Source: Gammaproteobacteria bacterium (GTDB taxonomy: Bacteria; Pseudomonadota; Gammaproteobacteria; Steroidobacterales; Steroidobacteraceae). Taken from it: DNA of 9,525 nucleotides. The stretch spans positions 1 through 9,525 of the forward strand of contig JASHTN010000315.1 of the NCBI GenBank assembly GCA_030040525.1, written 5' to 3'. Of the stretch, positions 1 through 7,069 are shown one piece after another. Numbering within the stretch: position 1 is the stretch's first letter; every line of letters begins with the position of its first letter. The notes under the pieces are model-generated. The model worked only from the letters and a program-made list of their open reading frames with translations. It did no database searches and was not told the origin of the DNA. The position numbers and the translations under genes are program-made.

Positions 1-9
1 CGCTGCGCC

Positions 10-693
10 ATGAGTGAGGCCGTACTGGAAGCGCGCGAGGTGTACAAGAGCTTCCGCCAGGGGCCGGTATTACTGCCGGTGCTGAGGGGGGTGACGCTGC
101 GCGTGGCGGCAGCCGAGCGCGTGGCGATCGTGGGCGCCTCGGGCTCGGGCAAGACGACGCTGCTGCAGATCCTCGGCGGACTCGATGCACCGACCAGCGG
201 CACGGTGCTGATTGCCGGCAGCGATATCCATGCGCTCGGCGAGAGAGCGCGCGGCGAGCTGCGCAACCGCGCGCTCGGCTTCGTCTACCAGTTCCATCAC
301 CTGCTGCCGGAGTTCTCGGCGCTGGAGAACGTGGCGATGCCGCTTCTGGTGCGGCGTACGCCCGTGTCCGAGGCGCGCGCGGCAGCGCGGCGCCTGCTCG
401 AGCGCGTGGGCCTCGGCGAGCGCCTCACGCATCGCCCGCACCAACTCTCGGGCGGGGAACGGCAGCGCGCCGCGGTGGCGCGCGCGCTGGTGACGCAGCC
501 GAAGCTCGTGCTCGCGGACGAGCCGACCGGAAACCTCGACGGGGCCAACGCCGAGAGCGTCTTCGCTCTCATGCTGGAGCTCAACCGCGAACGCGGCACG
601 AGCCTCGTCGTGGTGACGCACGACCTGAGGCTCGCGCGCCGCATGGAGCGGGTCTACGAGCTCGAAGGTGGAGCGCTCGCCGCGCGCGACTAA
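10..693 (+). CDS. lolD: LolD, ATP-binding subunit of the lipoprotein-releasing ABC transporter
   Basis: The protein is the cytoplasmic ATPase of LolCDE, which extracts outer-membrane lipoproteins from the inner membrane and hands them to LolA. The 227-residue length is normal for LolD. Visible motifs are Walker A GASGSGKTT (42-50), the Q-loop with the LolD-typical FVYQFHHLLPEF (91-102), signature LSGGE (146-150), Walker B LVLADEP with D170/E171, a D-loop at 175-177, and the switch His204. The Q-loop block separates LolD from FtsE or MacB-type ATPases. The ATG overlaps a TGA at 11-13 in another frame (ATGA), as expected if a lolC/lolE gene ends here, but only three of its codons are in view, so that partner is inferred. 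The gene ends convergently on the DUF2062 gene; their stop codons overlap in CTAA (690-693). Confidence 0.95.
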   Translation: MSEAVLEAREVYKSFRQGPVLLPVLRGVTLRVAAAERVAIVGASGSGKTTLLQILGGLDAPTSGTVLIAGSDIHALGERARGELRNRALGFVYQFHHLLPEFSALENVAMPLLVRRTPVSEARAAARRLLERVGLGERLTHRPHQLSGGERQRAAVARALVTQPKLVLADEPTGNLDGANAESVFALMLELNRERGTSLVVVTHDLRLARRMERVYELEGGALAARD

Positions 694-1211
694 GCAGCCG
701 GTGCCGTGTGCCGCGACCGGTAGCGGCTCGCCACGTGCCAGCGCCACACGAGCTCGAGCGCGAGCCAGCCGAGCACGCCGAAGACCGCGGCGCACGCCAG
801 GCAGCCGACCGCGAAGGGCTGCCAGACCGGCGCAAGTGCGTGCTGGAACCAGCGCCAGTCGGGGACGAACCTGAAGTGCTGGCGCGGCACGTGCAGGACG
901 CTGACGCCGACCCGGTAGGCGAAGTAGTAGAGCGGCACCAGGCTGAAGGGGTTCGCGACCACCCACGTCGTGCCATAGATCACCGGCAGGTTGATGCGCC
1001 AGACGAGGGCGACGATCACGGCGAGCAGCAGGTGGACCGGCAGCGGCACGAAGGAAATGGCGACCCCGGCCCCGAAGGCATAGGTGACGGCGCGCCGGTG
1101 CAGCGTCCACAGCTGCGGGTCCGCGATGCGCTCACCGCAGAGCCGCACCGGCCAGCGCGTGCGCAGCGTGTGGGGCGCCGGAACGATTTTTTTCAAGAAC
1201 GCCCGCGGCAT
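690..1211 (-). CDS. DUF2062 family inner-membrane protein
   Basis: This is a 173-residue protein of the DUF2062 family, whose biochemical function is not established. It opens MPRAFLKKIVP, then has the family-typical segment around DPQLWTLHRRAV (31-42), followed by long hydrophobic stretches at about 43-70 and 76-105 and another at about 134-160. The family's Asn-Pro pair lies between membrane segments (N87-P88), followed by a YYFAYRVG block. I chose the start at 1211 because the N terminus then matches the family; the frame stays open far upstream through exbB, but that extension is antisense shadow. No clear Shine-Dalgarno sequence precedes it. It is convergent to lolD and divergent from exbB. 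DUF2062 genes near lolCDE/comEC/exbBD are known in Pseudomonas, which supports the call. An envelope role is inferred from context only. Confidence 0.85.
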   Translation of the reverse strand: MPRAFLKKIVPAPHTLRTRWPVRLCGERIADPQLWTLHRRAVTYAFGAGVAISFVPLPVHLLLAVIVALVWRINLPVIYGTTWVVANPFSLVPLYYFAYRVGVSVLHVPRQHFRFVPDWRWFQHALAPVWQPFAVGCLACAAVFGVLGWLALELVWRWHVASRYRSRHTAPAA

Positions 1212-1266
1212 CGAGGCTCGGGACTCTACCAGAAGGGCCGGGGACGGGAATGTGCTGCGGTTCCGG

Positions 1267-1272
1267 TATGAT
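1267..1272 (+). promoter_or_regulatory. Possible -10 element upstream of exbB
   Basis: TATGAT (5 of 6 to the sigma-70 consensus TATAAT) lies about 50 bases before the exbB start, in the only intergenic space ahead of the exbB-kdsB run. It is an AT-containing island in GC-rich surroundings. No convincing -35 box sits at 16-18 bases upstream (GGGACG occurs at 1241-1246 with a 20-base spacer), so this is a weak candidate. The position is right for a promoter driving the whole run, which otherwise has no gap above 25 bases. Confidence 0.3.
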
Positions 1273-1319
1273 GGCCGCCTGCGCAACTCCGCCGTCGCGG
1301 TCGTTTGGGGTCGTTCAGA

Positions 1320-1958
1320 ATGTGGGAAATAGTGCGGGCCGGCGGCCCGCTGATGTGGCCGATCATTCTGTGCTCGATCGTCGCAGCAGCCATCATCCTC
1401 GAGCGCCTGTGGACGCTGCAGGACAAGCGCGTGCTGCCGCGCGAGCTGCCGCAACGGGTCTGGCAGCTGATCGAGGCCAACCAGGTCACCGACAAGGTGA
1501 TCGCGGGGCTCGAGCAGAACTCCCCGCTCGGGCGGCTGCTCGCCACGGGTCTCGCCAACCGCCACCGGCCGCGTGAGATCCTCATGGAGCGTCTCGAGGA
1601 CACCGGCCGCCACGTGGTGCACGAGCTCGAGCGCTTCATCAATACGCTCGGCACGATCGCCGGGGTGGCGCCGCTGCTCGGCCTGCTCGGCACCGTGACC
1701 GGCATCATCCGCTCCTTCAACGCCATCGAAGCCGGCGGCATGGGCGACCCGCGCGCGCTCTCGGGCGGCATCGCCGAGGCGCTGATCTGCACCGTGGCTG
1801 GCCTGTGCGTCGCCATCCCGGCACTCATCTTCTACCGTTATCTGCGCGGCCGGGTCGAGGGCATCGTGGTGGAGATGGAGAAGCAGGCGATCCGCATGGC
1901 GGATGCGCTCGAGGCGGCACGGCTGCGCGAGCGCGGCTCGCCGGCGGCGGCTGCGTGA
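1320..1958 (+). CDS. exbB: ExbB/TolQ/MotA-family proton channel subunit
   Basis: This inner-membrane protein forms, with ExbD, a proton-driven motor that energises envelope processes such as TonB-dependent transport. It has 212 residues and the usual three membrane segments: TM1 at about 10-28, TM2 at about 110-135 (GVAPLLGLLGTVTGII) and TM3 at about 149-172 (GGIAEALICTVAGLCVAIP), with the large cytoplasmic loop between TM1 and TM2. The TM2 and TM3 Gly/Ala/Thr-rich motifs are diagnostic of the MotA/TolQ/ExbB channel family. I prefer the ATG at 1320 (MWEIVRAGG) to a TTG at 1305, because MWE-x-V-x-AGG is a common family N terminus and GGGG at 1307-1310 can act as a weak ribosome site. exbD follows after 25 bases. 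No tonB is present in the window, so the energised partner is unknown. Confidence 0.92.
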   Translation: MWEIVRAGGPLMWPIILCSIVAAAIILERLWTLQDKRVLPRELPQRVWQLIEANQVTDKVIAGLEQNSPLGRLLATGLANRHRPREILMERLEDTGRHVVHELERFINTLGTIAGVAPLLGLLGTVTGIIRSFNAIEAGGMGDPRALSGGIAEALICTVAGLCVAIPALIFYRYLRGRVEGIVVEMEKQAIRMADALEAARLRERGSPAAAA

Positions 1959-1983
1959 AGCAGCCCGCACAGCGGAGGCAGGC

Positions 1984-2418
1984 ATGAACCTCAAGCCGGG
2001 TCGCCCGCCGGAAGAGCCGGAGATCAACGTCGTCTCGCTGATCGACGTGGTGCTGCTGCTGGTGGTGTTCTTCATTCTCTCGAGCCGCTTCACCGACGAA
2101 GGCAGGTTGCGCGTGCACCTGCCGCATGCGAGCGCGGTGCCCACGGACAGGGTCGGCAGCGAGCCGCTGGTGGTGAGTGTGACGGAGGCGGGCGGCTATC
2201 TCGTCAACCAGCACGAGCTCATCAACTCGAGCCCGGAGACGCTGCGCGCGGCGCTGCTCAAGGAGGCCGGCGCCAACCGCGCCATGCCGGTCACGCTGCG
2301 CGCGGATGCGCGCGCCACCCACCAGTCCGTCATCACCGCCATGGACGTGCTCGGACGGCTCGGCTTCGCCGAGATCAACGTCGCCACCGTCAAGGAAGAG
2401 CCGGCGGGCAAGCCTTGA
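1984..2418 (+). CDS. exbD: ExbD/TolR-family biopolymer transport protein
   Basis: This 144-residue single-pass membrane protein is the motor partner of the preceding ExbB. A short cytoplasmic N terminus (PEINVVSLIDV, about 12-22) leads into one membrane helix at about 18-34 that carries D21, the position of the essential proton-path aspartate in ExbD/TolR. A periplasmic domain follows, ending in the family-typical pattern around HQSVITAMDVLGRLGFAEI and INVAT. The frame is open upstream to 1903, but I place the start at ATG 1984 because GGAGG at 1974-1978 is spaced 5 bases ahead of it and the N terminus then matches ExbD. The final codons overlap the TTG start of msbA (TTGA, 2415-2418), suggesting translational coupling. 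Confidence 0.93.
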   Translation: MNLKPGRPPEEPEINVVSLIDVVLLLVVFFILSSRFTDEGRLRVHLPHASAVPTDRVGSEPLVVSVTEAGGYLVNQHELINSSPETLRAALLKEAGANRAMPVTLRADARATHQSVITAMDVLGRLGFAEINVATVKEEPAGKP

Positions 2419-4232
2419 ACGACGTGCGCTCCCGGTCGAGTGCGCGCGGGGCGCAGTCCGCGCCCGGCAGCGGCGGCGGCCTCGAGACCTACCGGCGGTT
2501 GCTGGGCTACATCCGGCCGCACCGCCTGCAGTTCGCCATCGGGATGCTGGGCGCGATCCTGTACGCAGCGACGCAGAGCAGCTTCGCCCTGCTGGCGAAG
2601 GTCTTCGGCGACGGCACGCTCGCGCAGCGCGATCCCCGCACCATCCTGTGGGTGCCGCTGGCCGTGGTGGGGCTGTTTGTGCTCCGCGGTCTGGGCGACT
2701 TCACCCAGACCTACTTCATGGGCTACGTCGGACGGCGCGTGGTGGCGCGGCTGCGCAGTCAGGTGTTCCGGCGCATCCTCGAGCTGCCGATAGGGTTCTT
2801 CGACCGCAACTCCTCGGCCATGCTCCTGTCCCGCCTCACCTACAACACCGAGCAGATCGGCCAGGCGACCACCGACTCGGTAGTGGTGCTGGTGCGCACC
2901 ACGCTCACCATCATCGCCTGCATCGGCCTGGTGCTCTGGTACAACGCACGCCTGGGACTGCTGGCGCTCACCATGGGTCCGCTGGTGGCGTGGCTGGTGT
3001 CGGTCATCAACCAGAAGTTCCGCCGCTACAGCCGCCGCATCCAGGACTCGATGGGCGACGTCACCCGCGTCGCCAAGGAGAGCTTCGAGGCGCCGCGGCT
3101 CATCAAGGTCTACAACGCGCAGGAGCATCTCGACCGCCAGTTCGACGCGGTGAACGAGCACAACCTGCATTCCAACATGAAGCTGGTCCTGACCAAGGGG
3201 CTGTCAAACCCCGTGGTGCAGCTGCTGACCGCAATTGGGCTCGCGGTGGTGTTGTCGATCGCCATAGCGGACGCGGTGCACGGCCGCACCTCCATCGGCT
3301 CGCTGCTCGGTTTCTTCGCGGCGCTTATCAGCATCGCACAGCCGCTGCGCGATCTGGTGGGGGTCGCGGGTCCGCTGCAGCAGGGGATCGCCGGGGGACA
3401 GAGCCTGTTCGAGCTGCTCGATGAGCCGGTGGAGCCGCAAGGCGGCAGTTACCGCGCCGCGCGCGCGCGTGGCACCGTGCGCTTCGAGCACGTGTCGTTC
3501 GCCTACCGCGCGGCCGACGGTGCGCCCCCGGGCGGGGCCGGGGAGGGCCGGCGTGCCGCGGCGCTCGCCGACATCTCCCTCGAGGTCGCCGCCGGCGAGA
3601 CGCTCGCCGTGGTCGGCCGCTCGGGCAGCGGCAAGTCGACACTCGTCAACCTGCTGCCGCGCTTCTATGACGTGCGCGCCGGCAGCGTGGCGATCGACGG
3701 CCGCGACGTGCGCGAGTACGAGCTGCGCTCCTTACGCGAGCAGATCGCGGTGGTCAGCCAGGATGTGGTGCTGTTCGATGACACCATCCGCAACAACATC
3801 GCCTTCGGGCGCGACGTGTCGGACGCCGCCGTCGAGCGCGCCGCCGAGGCGGCCCATATCCTCGAGTTCGTGCGCAATCAGCCGGGCGGGCTCGATGCCC
3901 TGGTGGGCGATCGCGGCATGCTGCTCTCCGGGGGGCAGCGCCAGCGCATCGCCATCGCGCGGGCGCTCCTCAAGGACGCGCCTATCCTGATCCTCGATGA
4001 GGCCACATCCGCCCTCGACACCGAGTCCGAGCGGCACATCCAGGCGGCGCTCGCCCAGCTGGTCCGCAACCGCACCACGCTCGTGATCGCCCACCGCCTG
4101 TCGACGGTCGAGCAGGCCGACCGCATCATCGTGCTCGACGCCGGTGCGATCGTCGAGCAGGGTACGCACGCCGAGCTGATCGCCCGCGGCGGCCTGTACG
4201 CGCAGTTGCACCAGCTGCAGTTCTCCGACTGA
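2415..4232 (+). CDS. msbA: MsbA-type lipid A export ABC transporter (permease-ATPase fusion)
   Basis: The inferred role is flipping lipid A-core from the inner to the outer leaflet of the inner membrane. The 605 residues form a type IV ABC exporter half-transporter: several hydrophobic segments in roughly the first 320 residues, then the nucleotide-binding domain. Seen there are Walker A GRSGSGKST (401-409), signature LSGGQ (504-508), Walker B ILILDE (D528, E529) and switch His560. The proposed start is TTG at 2415, overlapping the exbD stop; GTG at 2424 is an alternative, and AAGGAAGAG at 2392-2400 is the nearest purine-rich stretch. The MsbA assignment rests on the N-terminal similarity (RLLGYIRPHR, FFDRNSSAMLLSRLTYN) and on lpxK 11 bases downstream, the arrangement known in E. 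coli. A Gly/Pro/Ala-rich insertion of about a dozen residues lies between the SFAYR aromatic loop and Walker A. Confidence 0.92.
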   Translation: MNDVRSRSSARGAQSAPGSGGGLETYRRLLGYIRPHRLQFAIGMLGAILYAATQSSFALLAKVFGDGTLAQRDPRTILWVPLAVVGLFVLRGLGDFTQTYFMGYVGRRVVARLRSQVFRRILELPIGFFDRNSSAMLLSRLTYNTEQIGQATTDSVVVLVRTTLTIIACIGLVLWYNARLGLLALTMGPLVAWLVSVINQKFRRYSRRIQDSMGDVTRVAKESFEAPRLIKVYNAQEHLDRQFDAVNEHNLHSNMKLVLTKGLSNPVVQLLTAIGLAVVLSIAIADAVHGRTSIGSLLGFFAALISIAQPLRDLVGVAGPLQQGIAGGQSLFELLDEPVEPQGGSYRAARARGTVRFEHVSFAYRAADGAPPGGAGEGRRAAALADISLEVAAGETLAVVGRSGSGKSTLVNLLPRFYDVRAGSVAIDGRDVREYELRSLREQIAVVSQDVVLFDDTIRNNIAFGRDVSDAAVERAAEAAHILEFVRNQPGGLDALVGDRGMLLSGGQRQRIAIARALLKDAPILILDEATSALDTESERHIQAALAQLVRNRTTLVIAHRLSTVEQADRIIVLDAGAIVEQGTHAELIARGGLYAQLHQLQFSD

Positions 4233-4243
4233 CGGACTGCACG

Positions 4244-5257
4244 GTGCGCAGCCAGCTCGAGCGACTCTGGTACGAGGACAGCGCGGGCCTTGCGCTGCTT
4301 GCGCCGCTCGCCTGGATCTACGCCGCACTCAGCGGCGCGCGCCGCGGCGCATATGGGCTGGGCCTGCTGCACCCGCGGCGGCTCACACGGCCGGTGGTCG
4401 TGGTGGGCAACCTCACGGTCGGCGGCACCGGCAAGACGCCGCTCACGATCTACCTGGCGCGGGAGCTCAGCGCCGCGAAGCTCAAAGTGGGCATCGTGTC
4501 GCGCGGCTACGGGCGGCGCGACCACGGGGCACTCAGCGTGAGTGGCGACTCCGACTGGCGTGAGGCCGGCGATGAGCCGGTGGTGCTCGCGCGCCGCACC
4601 GGCTGCGCCACCATGGTGGCTGCCGACCGGGTCGCGGCCGCGCGCGCGCTGGTCGCGCGCGGCGCGCAGGTCATCATCGCCGACGACGGGCTGCAGCACC
4701 TGCGCCTGGCGCGCGACTGCCAGATCGTGGTGATCGACGGCGCGCGCGGCTTCGGCAACGGCAGGCTGCTGCCGGCCGGCCCGCTGCGCGAGCCGCTGAC
4801 ACGCCTGGCGCTGGCGGACCTGGTGGTGGTGAACGGCGTGCCCGAGCACGCCTCGCTCGCCGCTGCCGCGCTGCCGCCGGGCGCGCTCACCATGCGCCTG
4901 ACCGCGCACCAGGCCCTGCGGATCGATGCGCGCGCGGCGCCGCGGGCTCTGAGCACCTTTGGCGGGCAGCGCGCACATGCCGTGGCCGGCATCGGCAACC
5001 CGCAGCGATTCTTCGCCGAGCTGCGCGCCCACGGCATCGAGGTGCTCGAGCACGCCTTTCCCGATCATCACCCGTTCACGGCCGCCGAGCTGCGCTTCGG
5101 CGACGAGCTGCCGGTCCTCATGACGGAGAAGGATGCCGTAAAATGCGCGCCGTTCGCCGACCCGCGCCTATGGTACGTGCCGGTCAGTGCCAGCTTCAGC
5201 GAGCCGGACGCGCGCGCCCTGCGCAAGCGCGTGCTGGAAAAAGTGCTGGCGAGGTAG
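4244..5257 (+). CDS. lpxK: LpxK, tetraacyldisaccharide 4'-kinase
   Basis: LpxK phosphorylates the 4' position of the tetraacyldisaccharide-1-phosphate precursor to give lipid IVA, the sixth step of lipid A synthesis, at the inner membrane. The 337-residue length is normal. An N-terminal hydrophobic stretch (LALLAPLAWIYAAL, about 15-30) is the membrane-binding helix. The P-loop GNLTVGGTGKTP spans 55-66, the family motif ADDGLQH spans 146-152, and MTEKDAVK spans 293-300, all characteristic of LpxK. The start is GTG at 4244, because it gives the expected N-terminal helix; the ribosome site is weak. It sits between msbA and ycaR with gaps of 11 and 8 bases, so co-transcription is likely. Its product is the substrate for Kdo addition, which needs the CMP-Kdo made by KdsB two genes on. 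Confidence 0.96.
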   Translation: MRSQLERLWYEDSAGLALLAPLAWIYAALSGARRGAYGLGLLHPRRLTRPVVVVGNLTVGGTGKTPLTIYLARELSAAKLKVGIVSRGYGRRDHGALSVSGDSDWREAGDEPVVLARRTGCATMVAADRVAAARALVARGAQVIIADDGLQHLRLARDCQIVVIDGARGFGNGRLLPAGPLREPLTRLALADLVVVNGVPEHASLAAAALPPGALTMRLTAHQALRIDARAAPRALSTFGGQRAHAVAGIGNPQRFFAELRAHGIEVLEHAFPDHHPFTAAELRFGDELPVLMTEKDAVKCAPFADPRLWYVPVSASFSEPDARALRKRVLEKVLAR

Positions 5258-5265
5258 GAGCCCCG

Positions 5266-5454
5266 ATGGACACGCGTCTGCTGGAGATTCTCGCCTGCCC
5301 GGTCTGCAAGGGCCCGCTGCAGTACCGGCGGGAGTCGCAGGTGCTCGTCTGCCGCATGGACCGGCTCGCGTACCCGGTGCGCGAGGACGTGCCGGTGATG
5401 CTGGCGGAAGAGGCGCGGCAGCTTGCCGCCGACGATCCGCTGCTCGAGCGCTGA
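5266..5454 (+). CDS. ycaR: Trm112/YcaR-family small protein
   Basis: This 62-residue protein belongs to the Trm112p-like (UPF0434) family. Its N terminus MDTRLLEILACPVCKGPLQY matches the family closely. C11 and C14 form a CPxC knuckle and another Cys follows in VLVCRMDRLAYPV, where the second CxxC is reduced to CxxD, as I recall for E. coli YcaR. The C-terminal part has the YPV-x-x-D-x-PVML pattern. The cellular role in bacteria is poorly defined; relatives in eukaryotes and archaea stabilise methyltransferases. The frame is open upstream inside lpxK, but ATG 5266 is clear: GGAG at 5257-5260 precedes it by 5 bases and overlaps the end of the lpxK stop. A position between lpxK and kdsB is the classical one. 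Confidence 0.93.
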   Translation: MDTRLLEILACPVCKGPLQYRRESQVLVCRMDRLAYPVREDVPVMLAEEARQLAADDPLLER

Positions 5455-5466
5455 GCGCTGCGGGCG

Positions 5467-6231
5467 ATGTTCCGGGTCGTCATTCCCGCGCGCTACGCCT
5501 CGGTGCGGCTGCCGGGCAAGGTGCTGTTGCCGATCGGCGGCAAGCCGATGCTGCAGCGGGTCTACGAGCGCGCCGCGGGCGCGGGCGCCGCGCGCGTGCT
5601 GATCGCGACCGACGACGAGCGCATCGCGCGCGCCGCGCGCGCTTTCGGCGCGCCGGCGGTCATGACGGCGCCGAGCCATCCGTCGGGGACTGACCGCATC
5701 GCCGAGGTGGCGCGCGCCGAACACTGGGCGGCGAGCGACATCGTCGTGAACCTCCAGGGTGACGAGCCGCTGATGCCCGCAGCGCTCATCGGCCAGGTCG
5801 CAACACTGCTCGAGTCCGCGCCGCACGCCGACATCGCGACGCTCGCCGCCGCCATCGACTCGGTCGCGGAGCTGCTCGATCCCAACGTCGTCAAGGTGGT
5901 GTGCGACACGGCGGGCAGAGCGCTGTATTTCAGCCGTGCGCCGGTGCCGTGGAATCGCGCCGGCGCCGCCGCCGGACTCGTCAGTCAGACCGACCCGGGC
6001 GGCGCGCGCCGGCACATCGGCCTGTATGGCTACCGCGTCGGCGCGCTGCTGCGGCTCGCGGCCCTTGCACCGGGCCCGCTCGAGATGCGTGAGAAGCTCG
6101 AGCAGCTGCGCGCGCTCGAGCACGGCCTCGTCATCCGGGTCGCCGAGGCGTGCGAGCCGCCCGGCCCCGACGTGAACACGCTCGCAGATCTGGAGCGAGT
6201 CGGCGCGCTGCTCGCCGCGCGAGGCGGATGA
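5467..6231 (+). CDS. kdsB: KdsB, 3-deoxy-manno-octulosonate cytidylyltransferase
   Basis: KdsB couples CTP with Kdo to form CMP-Kdo, the activated sugar that WaaA adds to lipid IVA. It is a cytoplasmic enzyme of 254 residues, close to the usual length of about 250. The N-terminal nucleotide-binding motif PARYASVRLPGK spans 7-18, the LQGDEP motif spans 96-101, and further family features are FSRAPVPW and HIGLYGYR in the second half. The ATG at 5467 follows ycaR by 12 bases; the only hint of a ribosome site is GGG at 5462-5464. This is the last gene of the tight run that starts at exbB: a 233-base gap follows it, and I saw no T-tract terminator there. Confidence 0.96.
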   Translation: MFRVVIPARYASVRLPGKVLLPIGGKPMLQRVYERAAGAGAARVLIATDDERIARAARAFGAPAVMTAPSHPSGTDRIAEVARAEHWAASDIVVNLQGDEPLMPAALIGQVATLLESAPHADIATLAAAIDSVAELLDPNVVKVVCDTAGRALYFSRAPVPWNRAGAAAGLVSQTDPGGARRHIGLYGYRVGALLRLAALAPGPLEMREKLEQLRALEHGLVIRVAEACEPPGPDVNTLADLERVGALLAARGG

Positions 6232-6464
6232 GCGTTAAGCTTGGATGGTGGTGGAGCAGAGGGCTCGCCGGCGCGCGCGGGCAGGCTTAACAATTGTTCA
6301 CAGTTGCGCCCGGCGGCGCTCGCGCGCCCAAGCCGGACCCGGAACTAGGCCGGCGCGCCGGGAGTCCAACTCACTGCGGGCTGCGGCCGGCATTGACTGT
6401 CAACCGCATGCCCGCATCTAACGTTTTCGAGAGGCGATTCCGCTTCAGGAATGGAACACTCGTG
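6232..6464. other. Intergenic region between kdsB and the lipoprotein gene
   Basis: This 233-base stretch has no convincing gene. The downstream lipoprotein frame is open back to 6294, but that extension has no plausible start and no family-like sequence. It contains a 7-base inverted repeat GTTAAGC (6234-6240) / GCTTAAC (6285-6291) separated by 44 bases, a 10-base palindrome AACAATTGTT (6289-6298), a 12-base palindrome CCGGCGCGCCGG (6350-6361), and a candidate sigma-70 promoter near its end. It is the least GC-rich spot in part A, and so the likeliest control region for the two genes that follow. No classical intrinsic terminator with a T run is visible for kdsB. Confidence 0.6.
6393..6422 (+). 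promoter_or_regulatory. Candidate sigma-70 promoter for the exported-protein pair
   Basis: TTGACT (6393-6398; 5 of 6 to the -35 consensus) is followed after 18 bases by TCTAAC (6417-6422; 4 of 6 to the -10 consensus). Transcription would begin near 6429, giving a leader of about 36 bases before the ATG at 6465. This fits the chosen lipoprotein start and argues against the in-frame ATG at 6408, which would lie upstream of the RNA start. Confidence 0.45.
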
Positions 6465-7046
6465 ATGACGAAATCAACCCGAGCTTACAAGCATGTTGCA
6501 CTGACCGGCGCTGTCGCTGCGAGCGTGGCGTTGGCGCTGTCGGGCTGCGTGGCGCCACCGCCGCCGCGGCCGGTATATGCGCCGCCCCCGCCGCCACCGC
6601 CGCCGGTCGTGACGGTGTACGCGTATCCGCTGCATGGCCAGACCCCCGAGCAGCAGGATCGCGACCACTACGAGTGCAGTCAGTGGGCGACACAGCAGAC
6701 CGGCTTCGATCCGAGCGCTCCGGGCGTGCCGCCGCACGATCGCGTGATGGTGGCGTCCGGTCCGCCGCCCGGGACGAATACGGCGATCGGCGCCGTGACC
6801 GGCGCGCTGCTGGGCGCAATAATTGCGCCGCGCTGGCAGGCGGCGCCTGCCGCGATCGCCGGCGCGGTGGTCGGCGGCGCCATCGGCAGCACCGCCGATG
6901 CGGCCAACGCGGCCACCAACGCGCAGAATGCGCAGGCCGTTGCGGTCGCGAACCAGCAGGCGGCGGCCAGCCAGGAGCGCAGTGCGGCCAACTACCGCCG
7001 CGCCCTCAGCGCCTGTCTCGATGCGCGCGGCTACAGTGTGAAATGA
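6465..7046 (+). CDS. Glycine-zipper lipoprotein with proline-rich linker and split Cys motif
   Basis: This is a predicted lipoprotein of 193 residues, with no gene name I recognise. The ATG at 6465 gives a lipoprotein signal: a positive N region, a hydrophobic core at about 11-25, and lipobox LSGC with C28 as the lipidated residue. A proline-rich linker follows, including eight consecutive prolines (40-47). Residues 52-87 carry YAYP..GQ..EQQ..D.YEC..WA..QTGFDP. Residues 106-146 are a Gly/Ala-rich double helix (AIGAVTGALLGAI, AIAGAVVGGAIGS) of the glycine-zipper 2TM type. An Ala/Gln/Asn-rich segment follows, then the end NYRRALSACLDARGYS (176-191). Glycine-zipper lipoproteins (SlyB/YMGG-like) are outer-membrane associated; their roles in envelope integrity vary. 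The two motif blocks flanking the zipper recur at the end of the next gene's product. I infer an outer-membrane location; the function is unknown. Confidence 0.82.
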   Translation: MTKSTRAYKHVALTGAVAASVALALSGCVAPPPPRPVYAPPPPPPPPVVTVYAYPLHGQTPEQQDRDHYECSQWATQQTGFDPSAPGVPPHDRVMVASGPPPGTNTAIGAVTGALLGAIIAPRWQAAPAAIAGAVVGGAIGSTADAANAATNAQNAQAVAVANQQAAASQERSAANYRRALSACLDARGYSVK

Positions 7047-7069
7047 GCGGCACGAGGACTCGACGGACC

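Noticed and set aside
690..2144. A 484-codon minus-strand open frame running from DUF2062 back through exbB and exbD
   Set aside because: Only the last 173 codons resemble a protein family; the upstream part is Arg/Ala/His-rich antisense of exbB and exbD, typical of very GC-rich DNA.
2306..3424. Plus-strand 372-codon open frame overlapping exbD and msbA
   Set aside because: It is in another frame of msbA, which has complete ABC motifs; this translation has none and is Arg/Pro/His-rich.
3878..5071. Long minus-strand open frame (397 codons) across the ends of msbA and lpxK
   Set aside because: It is antisense to two clear genes, has shadow-like composition, and shows no recognisable domain or start context.
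6234..6291. Inverted repeat GTTAAGC/GCTTAAC as a kdsB terminator or operator
   Set aside because: The arms are only 7 bases, 44 bases apart, with no T tract; it is noted in the intergenic entry but is too weak for a functional call.
6294..6464. 57-codon N-terminal extension of the lipoprotein gene from TTG 6294 or ATG 6408
   Set aside because: It would bury the lipoprotein signal peptide inside the protein; the candidate promoter at 6393-6422 lies after both starts, and no ribosome site supports them.
7043..7069. ATG 7043 (ATGA overlap with the lipoprotein stop) as the start of the DUF6515-like gene
   Set aside because: It is possible, but ATG 7070 begins a textbook signal peptide; the added nine residues (MSGTRTRRT) look like upstream leader.
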